The notes under the pieces were generated by a model, which had not been told where the DNA came from, did no database searches, and was given only the letters and a program-made list of their open reading frames with translations. From Sphingobacterium oryzagri (GTDB lineage: Bacteria; Bacteroidota; Bacteroidia; Sphingobacteriales; Sphingobacteriaceae): DNA of 64,000 nt. The stretch spans positions 1,612,001 through 1,676,000 of the forward strand of contig NZ_CP117880.1 of NCBI RefSeq assembly GCF_028736175.1, given 5' to 3'. This document shows, in pieces, positions 44,030 through 54,600 of this stretch. Numbering within the stretch: position 1 is the first letter of the stretch; each line of letters begins with the position of its first letter. The position numbers and the translations under genes are program-made.

Positions 44030-46465
44030 ATGCGTAGCATGAATAAATTATTTTGCCTGGCACTTTTGCAGTTGCCCATGGTTCTTTTTGCGCAAGACAC
44101 GCTTTATTTTGATGCAGCGTGGACAGAAAGTACGCGCGATCAACATGCGTATTATCGGCTTTTGCCTATGAAGAAAATGGGAGAACTTGTTTTTATACAG
44201 GATTTCTATAAAAATGGAAATCTACAGATGCAGGGATATGCACGGATAAGCGATGAAACTGTTTATGTTGGCGATGCCTATTGGTACGATGAACAGGGGT
44301 ATGATATGTCGACCAAGCAGTCAACCAATAGGAGTGAAGTGCGTGAATTAACGTATTACCATGCCGACGGAAGCGTCTGGAAAAAAATGGAATATGGTAG
44401 CGACGGGCGAATCTCTAAAATCCGAACGTACTTGCAAGGCGAGGAGCTCTCGCTAGGACATGTGGATCGAGGCCATCAATATTCGGGTGTTTTTAGTCCG
44501 GCAAAACCGGCTCGCTATTACGAACAACCGGAAGATGAAGCGGTTTTAGTAGAGGAAGTCGAAGATGTTCCGATAGACGATGTGGAACGTGTCGACACTG
44601 CCGCACAAGAAATGCTGCGCTATTGCGAAGTCGTTTTTTGGACCAGTGGAAAAAAGGCAATGGAAAAACAGTTTGATCGTTATGGTGGACTTCTTCGTAC
44701 GATGTATTGGGATCAAGCGGGTCAATTACTCGCTGACTTGCAAGGTGATGAAGCTGGAAAACGCTTTACATATTTTACCAAAAATGGCTTAGCTTCTGGC
44801 TTTCGAATAAAAGAGGAGTTGACGGATGTGGATGGCAACAAGCGGGTGCAAGCCACCTTCAATACGGAACAACTGCTTACAGATAAAACGACGTTTATCG
44901 ACGGAGAAATTGCGGAAGTGCGGCGTTACGAAGATGGAAAGGAGATGGCGATCCAGCGATATCGTGACGGACAACCTTACGACGGACAATTTACGGTCAA
45001 TCTTGGCGAAATGGAGACCACGTTTACCATGTTGCAGGGCGAACGTGTTGGCCAGGCTCTCACCCGAAATTTACAAACCGGAATCCTTTTTGCCGATGGA
45101 ATATACAAGCAGGGCAAGCCTTTCGAAGGAAGCTTTTATAACACAGGCGATGTCTATGCTCTGCTGCGGTATAAAAACGGCCAGCAAGATGGCATTCAAA
45201 CGATCTTCGCAGATTACGACGGAAAGCTGCCTGCGGAAACGGTGGAGATGAAAGCCGGTCTGCAAGATGGACTTCGCCGCATATATGTGGATGAAAACTT
45301 CATCTTGGAAAGTGTCTATAAAGCGGGTAAAGTTGTTTCGGGAACCATCGTGGAGGGTAAATCACAATTGGTCTACCAAGATGGTTTATTGATCAAAAAA
45401 CTAACAAGCAACGGCTTTCAAGCGGATGAAATCGCGATGGTCGAAAAATATTCGAAAAATGTAATAGACAGCGTTGCCTATACCGATTTTACGTTGACGG
45501 AGAATCCACAAGAGCTCTACCAGGGCGTTTACAAAGACGGTAAACCCTACAACGGTTATTTTAAGATCGATACGCTTGTCGATAACATTGCGCTAATCAG
45601 TCTTTTTGAAGAGGGCAACTTACGCTATCAATATTCCTTTGAGCTGCTTGACCAAATGGATAGCTACCGACATTACACGTACGACAAGAAAACAAGTTAT
45701 GTAAACGGAAAAGTGATTGACGGGCCGACTTATGCCTTGATCGGGCGAGAACGCTTAATTACGTCGTATTACGCTGCGGGAAAGCTCCAAGCTTTTGATG
45801 TAAATGTGTTTGCCATGCATTATTTTAACCGGCTGACGCTCAAGCTGGAGCAGCAAGCGTTGCATATTTCCGAGCTGGCTGCACCGCTTCAGCTGCGTGC
45901 TTTTCCGGAGGGAAATGCGATTGTAGCCGAATTGCGTGCGGATGGCGAATTGCTACAAAAAAGCCATCCGATAGCTGTGCTCCAAGACGGTGCAGCCTAT
46001 TCCATCACGCAGTATTATGTCGCAAACAATGCGATTCATACCTTCACACGTGCCATAGACACCTTAGCTGATATGCAAGATGCGCTTAGCCAGGAATACA
46101 ATGATTCTTTCGTGAGAAGATTGTTCTATTTGTTTCCGGTACTGCAATCAGCCGATTTGGAAACAGTATTTCAACAACTCTACTTAAACTTCAAGCAAGC
46201 GTCATTTGATCGAATATTTGAAACGAGTTTAGATGAATCTTATCCGGTGAATGCAGGGAACTACCTGGGATATTTGCGGTACGACGAAAACGGAAGGCCG
46301 CTCGATGGCTTGCGACTAACGATGCAGGCGGATAGCCGCGTATTAGTTCAAGCTTTTGCTGATGGAAAGATGAAGGAAACCAAGGTATTTACTAATCTAA
46401 ATGATTTATTAAAAGACGATCGTGCAGCACTACAAGCATTAGAACATCGTATGCTTAACGATTAA
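44030..46465 (+). CDS. Large secreted YwqK/MORN-like repeat protein
   Basis: 811 residues (or 808 from ATG 44039). A signal peptide ends LPMVLFAQ. The body holds many short repeats of the YwqK antitoxin/MORN type, with the consensus Y-K-x-G-K-P-x-x-G: YRDGQPYDGQFTVN, YKQGKPFEGSFYN, YKNGQQDGIQTIF, YKDGKPYNGYFKID. Such repeats form extended beta sheets. Proteins of the family with this length are common in Bacteroidota and their function is not established; toxin neutralisation is only a family label. There is no partner gene nearby. Confidence 0.82.
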   Translation: MRSMNKLFCLALLQLPMVLFAQDTLYFDAAWTESTRDQHAYYRLLPMKKMGELVFIQDFYKNGNLQMQGYARISDETVYVGDAYWYDEQGYDMSTKQSTNRSEVRELTYYHADGSVWKKMEYGSDGRISKIRTYLQGEELSLGHVDRGHQYSGVFSPAKPARYYEQPEDEAVLVEEVEDVPIDDVERVDTAAQEMLRYCEVVFWTSGKKAMEKQFDRYGGLLRTMYWDQAGQLLADLQGDEAGKRFTYFTKNGLASGFRIKEELTDVDGNKRVQATFNTEQLLTDKTTFIDGEIAEVRRYEDGKEMAIQRYRDGQPYDGQFTVNLGEMETTFTMLQGERVGQALTRNLQTGILFADGIYKQGKPFEGSFYNTGDVYALLRYKNGQQDGIQTIFADYDGKLPAETVEMKAGLQDGLRRIYVDENFILESVYKAGKVVSGTIVEGKSQLVYQDGLLIKKLTSNGFQADEIAMVEKYSKNVIDSVAYTDFTLTENPQELYQGVYKDGKPYNGYFKIDTLVDNIALISLFEEGNLRYQYSFELLDQMDSYRHYTYDKKTSYVNGKVIDGPTYALIGRERLITSYYAAGKLQAFDVNVFAMHYFNRLTLKLEQQALHISELAAPLQLRAFPEGNAIVAELRADGELLQKSHPIAVLQDGAAYSITQYYVANNAIHTFTRAIDTLADMQDALSQEYNDSFVRRLFYLFPVLQSADLETVFQQLYLNFKQASFDRIFETSLDESYPVNAGNYLGYLRYDENGRPLDGLRLTMQADSRVLVQAFADGKMKETKVFTNLNDLLKDDRAALQALEHRMLND

Positions 46466-46735
46466 CTTTCTTTGCGGTTACACCATATTTAATGAATTTT
46501 GTAGCTGTTCTACTACAAGATTAGTTAAATATTGTTTTCATTCGTGTTTGAAATAAAATAACTTTTATTAGTTTTGTATTGCTTTATGAATCAATGAGAA
46601 CCATCAATCTATTGGATAAGATAATAAGATAATCTCGTTACTTGGTGATGTTGAATAGTCTATGATGACTAGTATAGCATTAGGATTTAAAATAATACAT
46701 GTTTTGGTTGATTGGCCTCGGGGAAAGGCCGGAGC
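46466..46735. other. Intergenic region with one short hairpin
   Basis: AT-rich and without a protein-like ORF. GGCCT (46715-46719) pairs with AGGCC (46727-46731) directly before the terminator at 46736, so the two hairpins could be the 3' end of a small RNA or the long 3' end of the upstream mRNA. Confidence 0.4.
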
Positions 46736-46769
46736 GGCTCTAGCTATTTACAGCAGAGCCGTTTTTTAT
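46736..46769 (+). terminator. Rho-independent terminator 270 bases past the YwqK-like gene
   Basis: Arms CGGCTCT (46736-46742) and AGAGCCG (46756-46762) followed by six T. Confidence 0.78.
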
Positions 46770-46851
46770 TTTCATCGTCTGTAAGCGTAAATGAAAGTTT
46801 GGCGTATACAAATTTCTTTTTTTCAAAATAATGTTTTCCCTAGTCTTGCTT

Positions 46852-47388
46852 TTATGGAGTCAATTGATGTTTTTTTTCAAAGGCCGTATTGGCTTTTGAA
46901 AAGTCTGCTTCCGCTTTGTAAACGTCTTCAAACAGCCCTTGCTTTTGCTTAGCCAGCGTCAATAGTCCGTCTTGAAGCTCCTTTTGGTCGTCGGCAGAAG
47001 CCCGCTGTAGCATCTGCTGCTGTATGACTTCTTTTTTTGAATAACCGTAGAGTGTTTGAAGCGCCTGGTAATATTGCACCGCTGTGCGTTTTACCTCCGT
47101 TGCCCCTTCCAGACCATCAGCCGGAAAAGCTTCCAGATCACGGATGATGCTATCAAATTGGATTTGTTGACGCGCTGTAACCACTAACGCGCTATCATAA
47201 CGTTCGGCAATGATATAGTCCAGTTTCTGCGCTTCCGTTCCTTTCTCGCTAAGTACAATATCATTTGCTTTCCGTTCTTTTTCATCAAGCTGCTCTTTCA
47301 AGGATTTTGCCCGTTGATTGCTACAGGAAAACAAGCAAAACGTCGCAATAATGGTCAATAAACTATAGCGGTAGTGGTTGCCTTTCAT
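46852..47388 (-). CDS. Lipoprotein with coiled-coil character, unknown function
   Basis: 178 residues. The lipobox is CLFSC (Cys near residue 22) after a hydrophobic helix (LLTIIATFCLF). The mature protein is almost entirely helical and charged (AKSLKEQLDEKERKANDIV, QQQMLQRASADDQKELQDGLL, FSKANTAFEKKHQ), with a predicted coiled coil. I do not recognise a family. It stands alone, with repeat array B beginning about 155 bases upstream of its start. Confidence 0.8.
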   Translation of the reverse strand: MKGNHYRYSLLTIIATFCLFSCSNQRAKSLKEQLDEKERKANDIVLSEKGTEAQKLDYIIAERYDSALVVTARQQIQFDSIIRDLEAFPADGLEGATEVKRTAVQYYQALQTLYGYSKKEVIQQQMLQRASADDQKELQDGLLTLAKQKQGLFEDVYKAEADFSKANTAFEKKHQLTP

Positions 47389-47544
47389 ACGTTTGTTTTT
47401 TGTACGTTAGTTAAAGGTAAGGATTACTGATTAAAATTGCTAAAAGAGTGCGCCTTTAGATGCTGTCTCGTGTCGCCTAGCGTATTGAGCTATAGCTGAT
47501 TCTTCCGGATTAGGTAGGAGATAGTGGATTATTCTTTGGATTTG

Positions 47545-47682
47545 GATTGACCTCAGCGAGGTCATATATTTATAGAAAAAGCTCGTGATTTCTTTTCTAC
47601 TCCAGCGGAGTCGTATGTCGCTATTGTCCCTTTCCGGGACGGGGACTTCCTTTTGAAGGCCAAAAGGAAGCAAAAGCCTTTT
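47545..47682 (+). repeat. Spacer module X4 of array B
   Basis: It keeps TGACCTC-AGC-GAGGTCA, GTCCC-TTTCC-GGGAC and CTTCCTTTTG-AAGGC-CAAAAGGAAG. The CGACTCC hairpin has a new loop (ACTCC-AGC-GGAGT). The GCGTTCAC segment at the front of other X modules is missing. Confidence 0.83.
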
Positions 47683-47849
47683 GTTTCATCGAGGCGATCT
47701 GTCGCACAAATCCTTCGCACACAAGCCAATTGCCGCGCAGGCTAGAAATTGTTATAAAAAAATCCTTTTGTATTTTTTTATAACAATTTCTCATGCCTTC
47801 CCCTCACACAACCTGCGTCAATTCCTTGTCTCCCATCGCTTGATGAAAC
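47683..47849 (+). repeat. Palindromic core 6
   Basis: Same ends, inner arms and perfect 18-bp central stem as core 2. The right side has TTCCCCTCACACAACCTGCG in place of TTCCCAGCGCACGACCTGCG. Confidence 0.88.
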
Positions 47850-48256
47850 GTTGATGATGTTGTTTGCAGAGCGTTTGATAACGCTTGCGTTCACAAATTT
47901 GCAAATCGATAAATTAAAATGTCTCATGTAGTGGTGGAAAAAAAACGATATGCGAGGGCTTTTTGTGTGGAGGGTAAAGCCTAGGAATCATATCGAAATC
48001 CCCTGTAAGGGTTTCGATTTTATTCCAGCTTTGTGAGCCTATTGCTTTTTGTGTGATGGCTTCGTGCGACAAACCACCTTCATGAGACAAGAGAACCTTG
48101 CTTCCTTGGGTTCTTCCAAGGAAGGCCTTGCCGCGGCGAGCGGCGGAAAGGATTGTGGGAGGGGAAAGAATTCGTGTTTATTACGCCTATTTTGTCCCTC
48201 GCCGGGACAGGGCAATACTTTTTGTCTGGACACAAAAAGTACTCAAAAAAGTCCTT
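47850..48256 (+). repeat. Spacer module Y3 of array B
   Basis: Near-copy of Y1, keeping the ATCGAAATCCC, CTTCCTTGG and ACTTTTTGT hairpins. The outermost pair of the last hairpin changed (GTACTC for GTATTC). Confidence 0.84.
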
Positions 48257-48422
48257 GTTTCATCGAGGCGATCTGGCGCACGAATCCTTCGCGCACAAGC
48301 CAATTGCCGCGCAGGCTAGAAATTGTTATAAAAAATCCTTTTGTATTTTTTTATAACAATTTCTCATGCCTTCCCCATACACAACCTGCGTCAATTGCTT
48401 GTTTTCCATCGCTTGATGAAAC
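48257..48422 (+). repeat. Palindromic core 7
   Basis: Same structure as core 2. The left A run is one base shorter than the right T run. Confidence 0.87.
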
Positions 48423-48817
48423 GTTGATGACGTTGCTCGCAAGCGTTTAATAACGCTTTCGTTCACGACTTCGCAAAGCGATAAATTGAAATGTCTCATC
48501 TAGTGGTGGGGGAAAAAGCGATAGACGAGGGCTTTTGTGTTGAGGGTAAAGCCTAGGAATCATATCGAAATCCCCTGTAAGGGTTTCGATGTTATTCCAG
48601 CTTTGTGAGCCTATCGCTTTTTGTGTGAAGGCTTGTGCGACAAACCACCTTCAGGAGACAGGAGAACCTTGCTTCCTTGGGTTCTTCCAAGGAAGGCCTT
48701 GCCGCGGCGAGCGGCGGAAAGGTTTGTGGGAGGGAAAAAGATCGTTTCAACATACTTTTTGTCCCTTTCCGGGACGGGGACTTCCTTTTGAAGGCCAAAA
48801 GGAAGCAAAAGCCTTTT
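48423..48817 (+). repeat. Spacer module Y4 of array B (Y/X chimera)
   Basis: Y-type from the start through ACTTTTTGTCCC (about 48768), then X-type sequence (GTCCC-TTTCC-GGGAC, CTTCCTTTTG-AAGGC-CAAAAGGAAG) up to the core. The join falls in the GTCCC segment shared by both types. Confidence 0.82.
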
Positions 48818-48984
48818 GTTTCATCGAGGCGATTTTTCGCACGAATCCCTCACACACAAACCAATTGACGCGCAGGCTAGAAATTGTTATAAAAAAATCT
48901 TGTCAGCTTTTTTTATAACAATTTCTCATGCCTTCCCATCGCACCACCCGCGTCAATTGCTTGTTTTCCATCGCTTGATGAAAC
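48818..48984 (+). repeat. Palindromic core 8
   Basis: Same ends and inner arms as core 2. The central stem is kept, but the loop differs (CTTGTCAGC instead of CCTTTTGT). Confidence 0.87.
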
Positions 48985-49319
48985 GTTGGTGACGTTGTTC
49001 GCCGAGCGTTTAATACCACTAGCGTTCACCACTTCGCAAAGCGCTATTTAAATCAAACGGCCTTGGATTCGAGGGCGTGATCACGAATGATGAATAGGCG
49101 TTAAAAAGCATTCGCTGTTTGAGCGTAACGATCGGCAGAAAGCTTATCATATCAAATTATCTTCTGCGACATAACTCCCCCCAAAGGATCAAGAAAGTGC
49201 TATCTGTTTTTTTTCATTTGAATACCTGAATATTATCAGTAATTTAGTGTTGGAAACGGAGCTTTTCGAATCCGAAATTACAAATACGGCTAATTTTTAA
49301 CTCGATTAAACAGATAACT

Positions 49320-49430
49320 ATGAATTTTTCACAGCTTTTTGGACATTATACGATCACATTTTCTGCTATCGTTTTTCTCCTGAGCGAGCTAGCGTATAAG
49401 TTAGGCGCATTGATTGCTTCGCTTTTCTAG
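49320..49430 (+). CDS. Possible small hydrophobic membrane protein (36 residues)
   Basis: ATG at 49320, TAG at 49428-49430. The peptide starts MNFSQLFGHYTITF and has a hydrophobic stretch AIVFLLSELAYKLGALIASLF long enough for one membrane helix. There is no Shine-Dalgarno sequence, but these are often absent in Bacteroidota. The following 228 bases to the RDD gene hold no other ORF of note. It may be a real small protein, a type I toxin-like peptide or chance. Confidence 0.35.
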   Translation: MNFSQLFGHYTITFSAIVFLLSELAYKLGALIASLF

Positions 49431-49658
49431 ATCAGGTAGATAAATATCCGTCAGGATCATTACACGAACAAATGATTCATCGCTTAAATCATATTGCCTT
49501 CGATACTTTTACATAGTCGTTGGCGGCTGGATGCTACATCATTCTGGAAACTATCAAGACGAAATCAAAACCTGATGGATCGATAACTCGCTGTAAAATT
49601 AAACCAGCGATTTTACAGATCGTCAGAAGAAGTTCTTTTTCTGGCTAAATAATAACGA

Positions 49659-50117
49659 CTACTTTCTGTAGAATACAACGAGCGATTTAGCTACTTGATC
49701 GTGGATAGCCATGCTCTTGGACGAAACAGTGAGTAAAGAAATCCAGCCGAGCAATGTTTTAAAGATAAAACGAACAACGGCTAGCGGAAAAGGGAGATTT
49801 CGTGCTTTGTTCTTTTTACTTTTTACCCGAATGCCGACGATCAAGTGCCCTAATGTACCCGCAAAAAGACTCACGGTCAACGGCTCGTATAAAAAGAATA
49901 CAAAAATAAAGGAGAGTAATCGCACCGTGTCTGGAACATACTCAAAAGACGAAAAAATGCTGGCTAATAAAAACATCATTAACAACAGTAGGGCAGCATC
50001 GATAACCATCGCTTTTACACGGATAGCGACACTTGGATAAACCGGTGTTGAAAAATCAGCTTGGAGTTCTTCATCACCAATTCCCGATGAAGGTGGATAA
50101 TTGCTTGGTTTTGTCAT
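49659..50117 (-). CDS. RDD-family membrane protein
   Basis: 152 residues. The N-terminal region is polar; RVKAMVIDAALLLLMMFLLASIF starts the RDD domain (with Arg-Val then Asp in the first membrane helix). Two or three further membrane helices follow, including SFIFVFFLYEPLTVSLFAGTLGHLIVGIRVKSKKN. RDD proteins are thought to be small transporters or membrane regulators, with few characterised. It is a single gene upstream of the RND efflux operon terminator. Confidence 0.85.
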   Translation of the reverse strand: MTKPSNYPPSSGIGDEELQADFSTPVYPSVAIRVKAMVIDAALLLLMMFLLASIFSSFEYVPDTVRLLSFIFVFFLYEPLTVSLFAGTLGHLIVGIRVKSKKNKARNLPFPLAVVRFIFKTLLGWISLLTVSSKSMAIHDQVAKSLVVFYRK

Positions 50118-50190
50118 TGTTGTCGGAATAATAACGGTGAAGCTAATATCGGATCAATTTTCAACAATAACAAGCCTGTAGCAAGGTGTT

Positions 50191-50226
50191 TTATACAAGG
50201 CGAGCGGTTGTGCTCACCTTGTATAA
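50191..50226 (-). terminator. Hairpin after the RND efflux operon
   Basis: Arms TTATACAAGGCGAGC (50191-50205) and GCTCACCTTGTATAA (50212-50226) with a 6-base loop. The single odd pair is a G-U wobble only in minus-strand RNA, which fits the strand of the operon. There is no U run after it, so stem stability would have to suffice. Confidence 0.55.
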
Positions 50227-50245
50227 TGTTAAGCATTACAGCGTA

Positions 50246-51682
50246 TTAATGCCAGCCGCCACCCAAAGATTTGTAAAGATTAACCGCTGCATTGAATTGG
50301 GACTTTTGGGATTCGATCAATTCAAATTTGGCCTCGATGGCATCGCGTTGGGTCATTAAGACTTCCATATAATCTGCATGAGCCGAATTGAACAAATCGT
50401 AAGAAATTTGCACTGATTCGGTCAATGTATCGACCTGTTTGGTCCCTAAATCCGTCACCTGACTCATGTTTTTTAATTTAGCCAGTTGGTTCGCCACCTC
50501 TACATAGGCGTTCAGCAATGTTTGCTCATAACTGTATACCGTTTGTATTTGTTTGGCGTTAGCATTGAGGTATTCGGCCTCAATAGCACGTTTGTTGACC
50601 AGCGGAGCGATAAGATCACCAGTAATGGAATAAATCAAGGACTGCGGTGTCTTTAGTAAGTAAGCCGGATTAAACGCCTGGTAGCCTAAATTTGCCGAGA
50701 TGCCTAGTGCTGGATAAAATCTTGCTTTGGCCACTTTCACGTCTAACTTAGCTGCGGCCATAAGCAATTCCGCCTTTCTCACGTCGGGTCGATTGTCCAA
50801 TAGCTGTGCTGGTAAACCCTCGTGCACCGTTGGCAGCAAAGCTGGATTCAAGCCGTTTTGATCGCGCAAGATATGCTGCGGATACTGACCAACAAGATAA
50901 TTTAGCTTGTTCTCGGTTTCCACGATCTGTTGGTCAATCTTGTAGCGTAGGCTTTGGGTTTTGAGCACCTCCGCCTGGAATTTTTTGACTGCCAACTCGG
51001 TCACTCGTGTCGCTATTTTTTGTAGTTTAACCAATTCAAGCGCATCCGATTGCAGCTTTAAATTTTGCTCGACCAGCAGTTTTTCCTGATCAAGTGCGAG
51101 CAGTTCGTAATAGAGATTGGCAATCTCGGCAACAAGATTAGTCAACATAAAATTTTTGCCTTCTATCGTCGATAAGTATTCCAGCTGAGCTTCTTTAGCC
51201 GCATTATGCAATTTGTTCCAAATATCAATTTCCCAATTGGCAAATACACTGACGCCAATATCGGGCATTGGGTCAGGATTTTCCTTGCCGTCGATGATGT
51301 CAATCCTTCGTTCGGTCGCACCCAAAGTGGTATACTCGCTTCTTTTTTCGGCTCCTCCACCCAGTTTCGCGCCAACAAAAGGGAGATATTCTCCCTTTCG
51401 TGCACGAATCTCGTTTCCAGACATATTGATCTCTTGCAACATGATATTCAGCTCCTGGTTATGACTCAATGCCGAATCAATCAGGTTGCGCAGTTGCTGA
51501 TCGGTAAAATAATCCTTCCATTGCACACGGGCCATGTTGCTGCTATCTGTTTTTCCGACATAATCGACAGGTAGATCTGCTGTAAGAGCTGCTTTTTCCG
51601 TGATTTTAGGGATGTTGCAACTCGCTAAGCTCAGCATTATGCCAAACCATGTGATATATATTCTGCTATAATTTTTGCTCAT
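50246..51682 (-). CDS. RND efflux outer membrane channel lipoprotein (NodT/OprM type)
   Basis: 478 residues. The lipobox is LSLASC (Cys near residue 22). Two outer-membrane-efflux repeats follow (QQLRNLIDSALSHNQELNIMLQEI; LLDNRPDVRKAELLMAAAKLDVKVAKARFYP; YDLFNSAHADYMEVLMTQRDAIEAKFELI). It forms the outer membrane channel of a tripartite pump. Its ATG overlaps the stop of the pump gene (TAATG), so translation is coupled. Confidence 0.94.
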   Translation of the reverse strand: MSKNYSRIYITWFGIMLSLASCNIPKITEKAALTADLPVDYVGKTDSSNMARVQWKDYFTDQQLRNLIDSALSHNQELNIMLQEINMSGNEIRARKGEYLPFVGAKLGGGAEKRSEYTTLGATERRIDIIDGKENPDPMPDIGVSVFANWEIDIWNKLHNAAKEAQLEYLSTIEGKNFMLTNLVAEIANLYYELLALDQEKLLVEQNLKLQSDALELVKLQKIATRVTELAVKKFQAEVLKTQSLRYKIDQQIVETENKLNYLVGQYPQHILRDQNGLNPALLPTVHEGLPAQLLDNRPDVRKAELLMAAAKLDVKVAKARFYPALGISANLGYQAFNPAYLLKTPQSLIYSITGDLIAPLVNKRAIEAEYLNANAKQIQTVYSYEQTLLNAYVEVANQLAKLKNMSQVTDLGTKQVDTLTESVQISYDLFNSAHADYMEVLMTQRDAIEAKFELIESQKSQFNAAVNLYKSLGGGWH

Positions 51683-54600
51683 TAGTTCTTTATTTGTTCC
51701 AATACAGGGTTTTCTATTTCTTCCAGTAGCGGCAAATCACTTTCATGCTTGATGAGTTTACGGTTTCCGGCAATGCTGCCGAAGATAAAGTAAAGTCCAG
51801 GTACGATGATGACGCCGAAAATTGTGCCCAGCAGCATACCTCCAGCGGCGGCCGCACCAATGGTACGGTTACCGATAGCACCAGGACCGTGGGCAAATAT
51901 CATCGGAATCATACCAGCAATAAAAGCGAAAGAGGTCATCAGGATAGGGCGGAAGCGTACGCGCGCGCCCTCAATAGCCGCTTTATAAATTGTCATGCCT
52001 TCGGCATGTTTTTGCATCGCAAATTCGACGATAAGCACGGCATTTTTTCCGAGCAAACCAACTAGCATGACCAGACCGACTTGTGCATAGATGTCGTTGG
52101 CCAAACCCATCATTTTCAATAGTAAAAATGTGCCGAAAATACCGGCCGGCAAACTAAGAATAACCGATAAAGGCAAGATGAAGCTTTCATATTGTGCTGC
52201 TAAAACAAGGTAAACAAAGCCCAAAACAATCAGAAAGATGTAAATAGCTTCATTACCGCGTGCGGTTTCATCTTTGGTCAAACCTTCCCAGCCAATATCG
52301 TAACCACGCGGCAGCGTTTGTGCGGCAACCTCCTGAATAGCCGCAATAGCCTCGCCCGTGCTGTAACCTGCGGCCGGCTCCCCTTTAATTGCCGATGAAG
52401 GATACATATTATACCGCGTGATTTCGTTTAAGCCGTGTGTCTTCGTCATTTTCATAAACGACGAATAGGGCACCATCTCATCTTTGTTGTTTTTTACATA
52501 CAGCTTCATCACATCTTCTGGAAGTGCGCGTGACTCTGGCGAACCTTGTACATATACTTTGTAAAACGTACCGAAGCGGATAAAGCCCTGCTCATACGTA
52601 CTACCGATCAGTATGGAAAGATTATTCATCGCATTCTCGATATTGACGCCTTTTTGCATGGCGGCCTCGTTGTCGATCTCCAACTCGTATTGCGGATAAT
52701 TGGCACTAAAGAAGGTGAAAAGTCCAGTCAACTCTTTGCGTTTTTGTAAAGCGGACATAAACTCATCGTTTACTTTCTCCAGTTCTTTGTAATCGTCGGA
52801 ATTGGTCTTATCCAGCAAGCGCATCGAGAAACCACCAGCAGCACCGTAGCCCGGAACAGCTGGCGGACCGAAAAATTCGATCGTCGCCCCGGAGATTTCT
52901 TTCGCTTTGACCTCTAATTCTTCGATGATTTCGTTCACCGAAGCTTCGCGTTCTGACCAATCTTTCAGTTCAATCAAACAAGTACCAGCGTTGGAACCTC
53001 GACCTTCTGTAAGCACTTCATAACCGGCCAGTGCTGTTACAGATGCTACGCCGTCGATGTGTTCTGTTATTTTTTGCAACTGGCGTGCAACATCGTTCGT
53101 GCGCTCTAAGGTCGATCCGGGAGGCGTTTGCACAATGGCGTAGATCATGCCTTGATCTTCATTGGGAATAAAACCGCTTGGTAACGTGCGGCCAATTCCA
53201 AAGATGCCGAAAGAAAAGGCTGCCAATAGTATAAAAGTCAGCAATCTTCTGTTGACGATTTTCTTTAGAAATAGAGCATAGCGTAAGTTTAACCGATCAA
53301 AGCGTTTATTGAATGCGTCAAGAAATTTATCTATCGGACTTTTCTTTTTGGCTTTTCCATGGTTATTTTTCAAAATCATGGCGCAAAGCACTGGCGTAAG
53401 CGTTAGTGCAACAAAACCGGAAATGACGATAGAACAGGCCATGGTAATCGAAAATTGACGAAAAAATACACCAACGGGACCGTTCATAAAGGCGACGGGT
53501 ATAAATACCGCGGTCATCAGTAAGGTGATGGCAATAACGGCACCGCTGATCTCCCGGATTACCTCGATGACGGCGTGATAGGGCGGAAGATGTTTTTCAT
53601 GCATCTTCGCATGCACAGCCTCAACCACAACGATCGCATCATCGACCACAACACCGATCGCTAAAACTAAGGCAAATAGTGTAATGAGATTGATCGTGAG
53701 TCCAAACACCTGCATAAACATAAAGGCGCCGATCAGCGATACGGGAACGGCTATGGTCGGGATTAACGTAGAGCGCCAATCGCCCAAGAAGAGAAATACT
53801 ACCAGGGCTACGAGTATAAAAGCTTCCACAAGCGTGTGCACCACTTTTTCGATGGATGCATTTAAAAAATTAGACACATCGTAGGTAATTTTGTAGTCCA
53901 TGCCTGGCGGGAACGAAGCGGCTTTGATTTCTTCCAGTTTACTTTTGACCTCCTTGATCACATCGTTGGCATTACTGCCATAATTTTGTTTTAAGGTAAT
54001 GGAAGCAGACGGAAGGCCGTCGAGGTTAGAGTATATGTCGTAAAACTCACTTCCCAACTCTACCGTACCAATATCTTTCAATTTCAGATTTTCACCTTCG
54101 GTATTGGAACGTATAATTATGTTTTCGTATTGCTCGATCTTGTTGTAACGACCTTTGTACGTCAGTACATACTCTAACGATTGTGAACGTTTGCCCGTAC
54201 TTTGACCAATACGTCCCGGTGTTCCGATGATGCTTTGTTGGCTCATTGCTTCCATAACTTCATCGGTGGATACGTTGTAGGCGCGCATACGTTCGGGGTT
54301 TAACCAAATCCGCATAGCATAAATGCGGCTTCCCAATATTTTTGCACTCCCCACGCCTTTTAATCGGCTGATCTCCGGAATAACATTGACGTTTGCAAAA
54401 TTGTACAGGAATTTTTGATCGGCATTCGGGTCTTTACTAAACACGTTGACATACATCAGCATGTTGGGTGAAGTGTAACTAACTACCAAACCTTCGCGTT
54501 GTACCAGTTCGGGCAGCCGGTTAGTGACTTGCTCAATGCGTGTTTTTACATTCACCATGGCTTGACTCGGATCAGTGCCGAGATCGAAATAAACCATGAT

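Larger units (their letters stand above)
47545..49050 (+). repeat. Repeat array B: palindromic cores and spacer modules
   Basis: About 1.5 kb with the order X4-core-Y3-core-Y4-core, same orientation as array A and very high sequence similarity over entire modules. The order X-core-Y-core-Y-core equals the first part of array A. It lies upstream of the lipoprotein gene and downstream of the RDD gene, so here it is not between convergent genes. Confidence 0.9.

Noticed and set aside
47545..49050. Retron or diversity-generating element
   Set aside because: No reverse transcriptase gene in the window and no variable-repeat/template-repeat pair.
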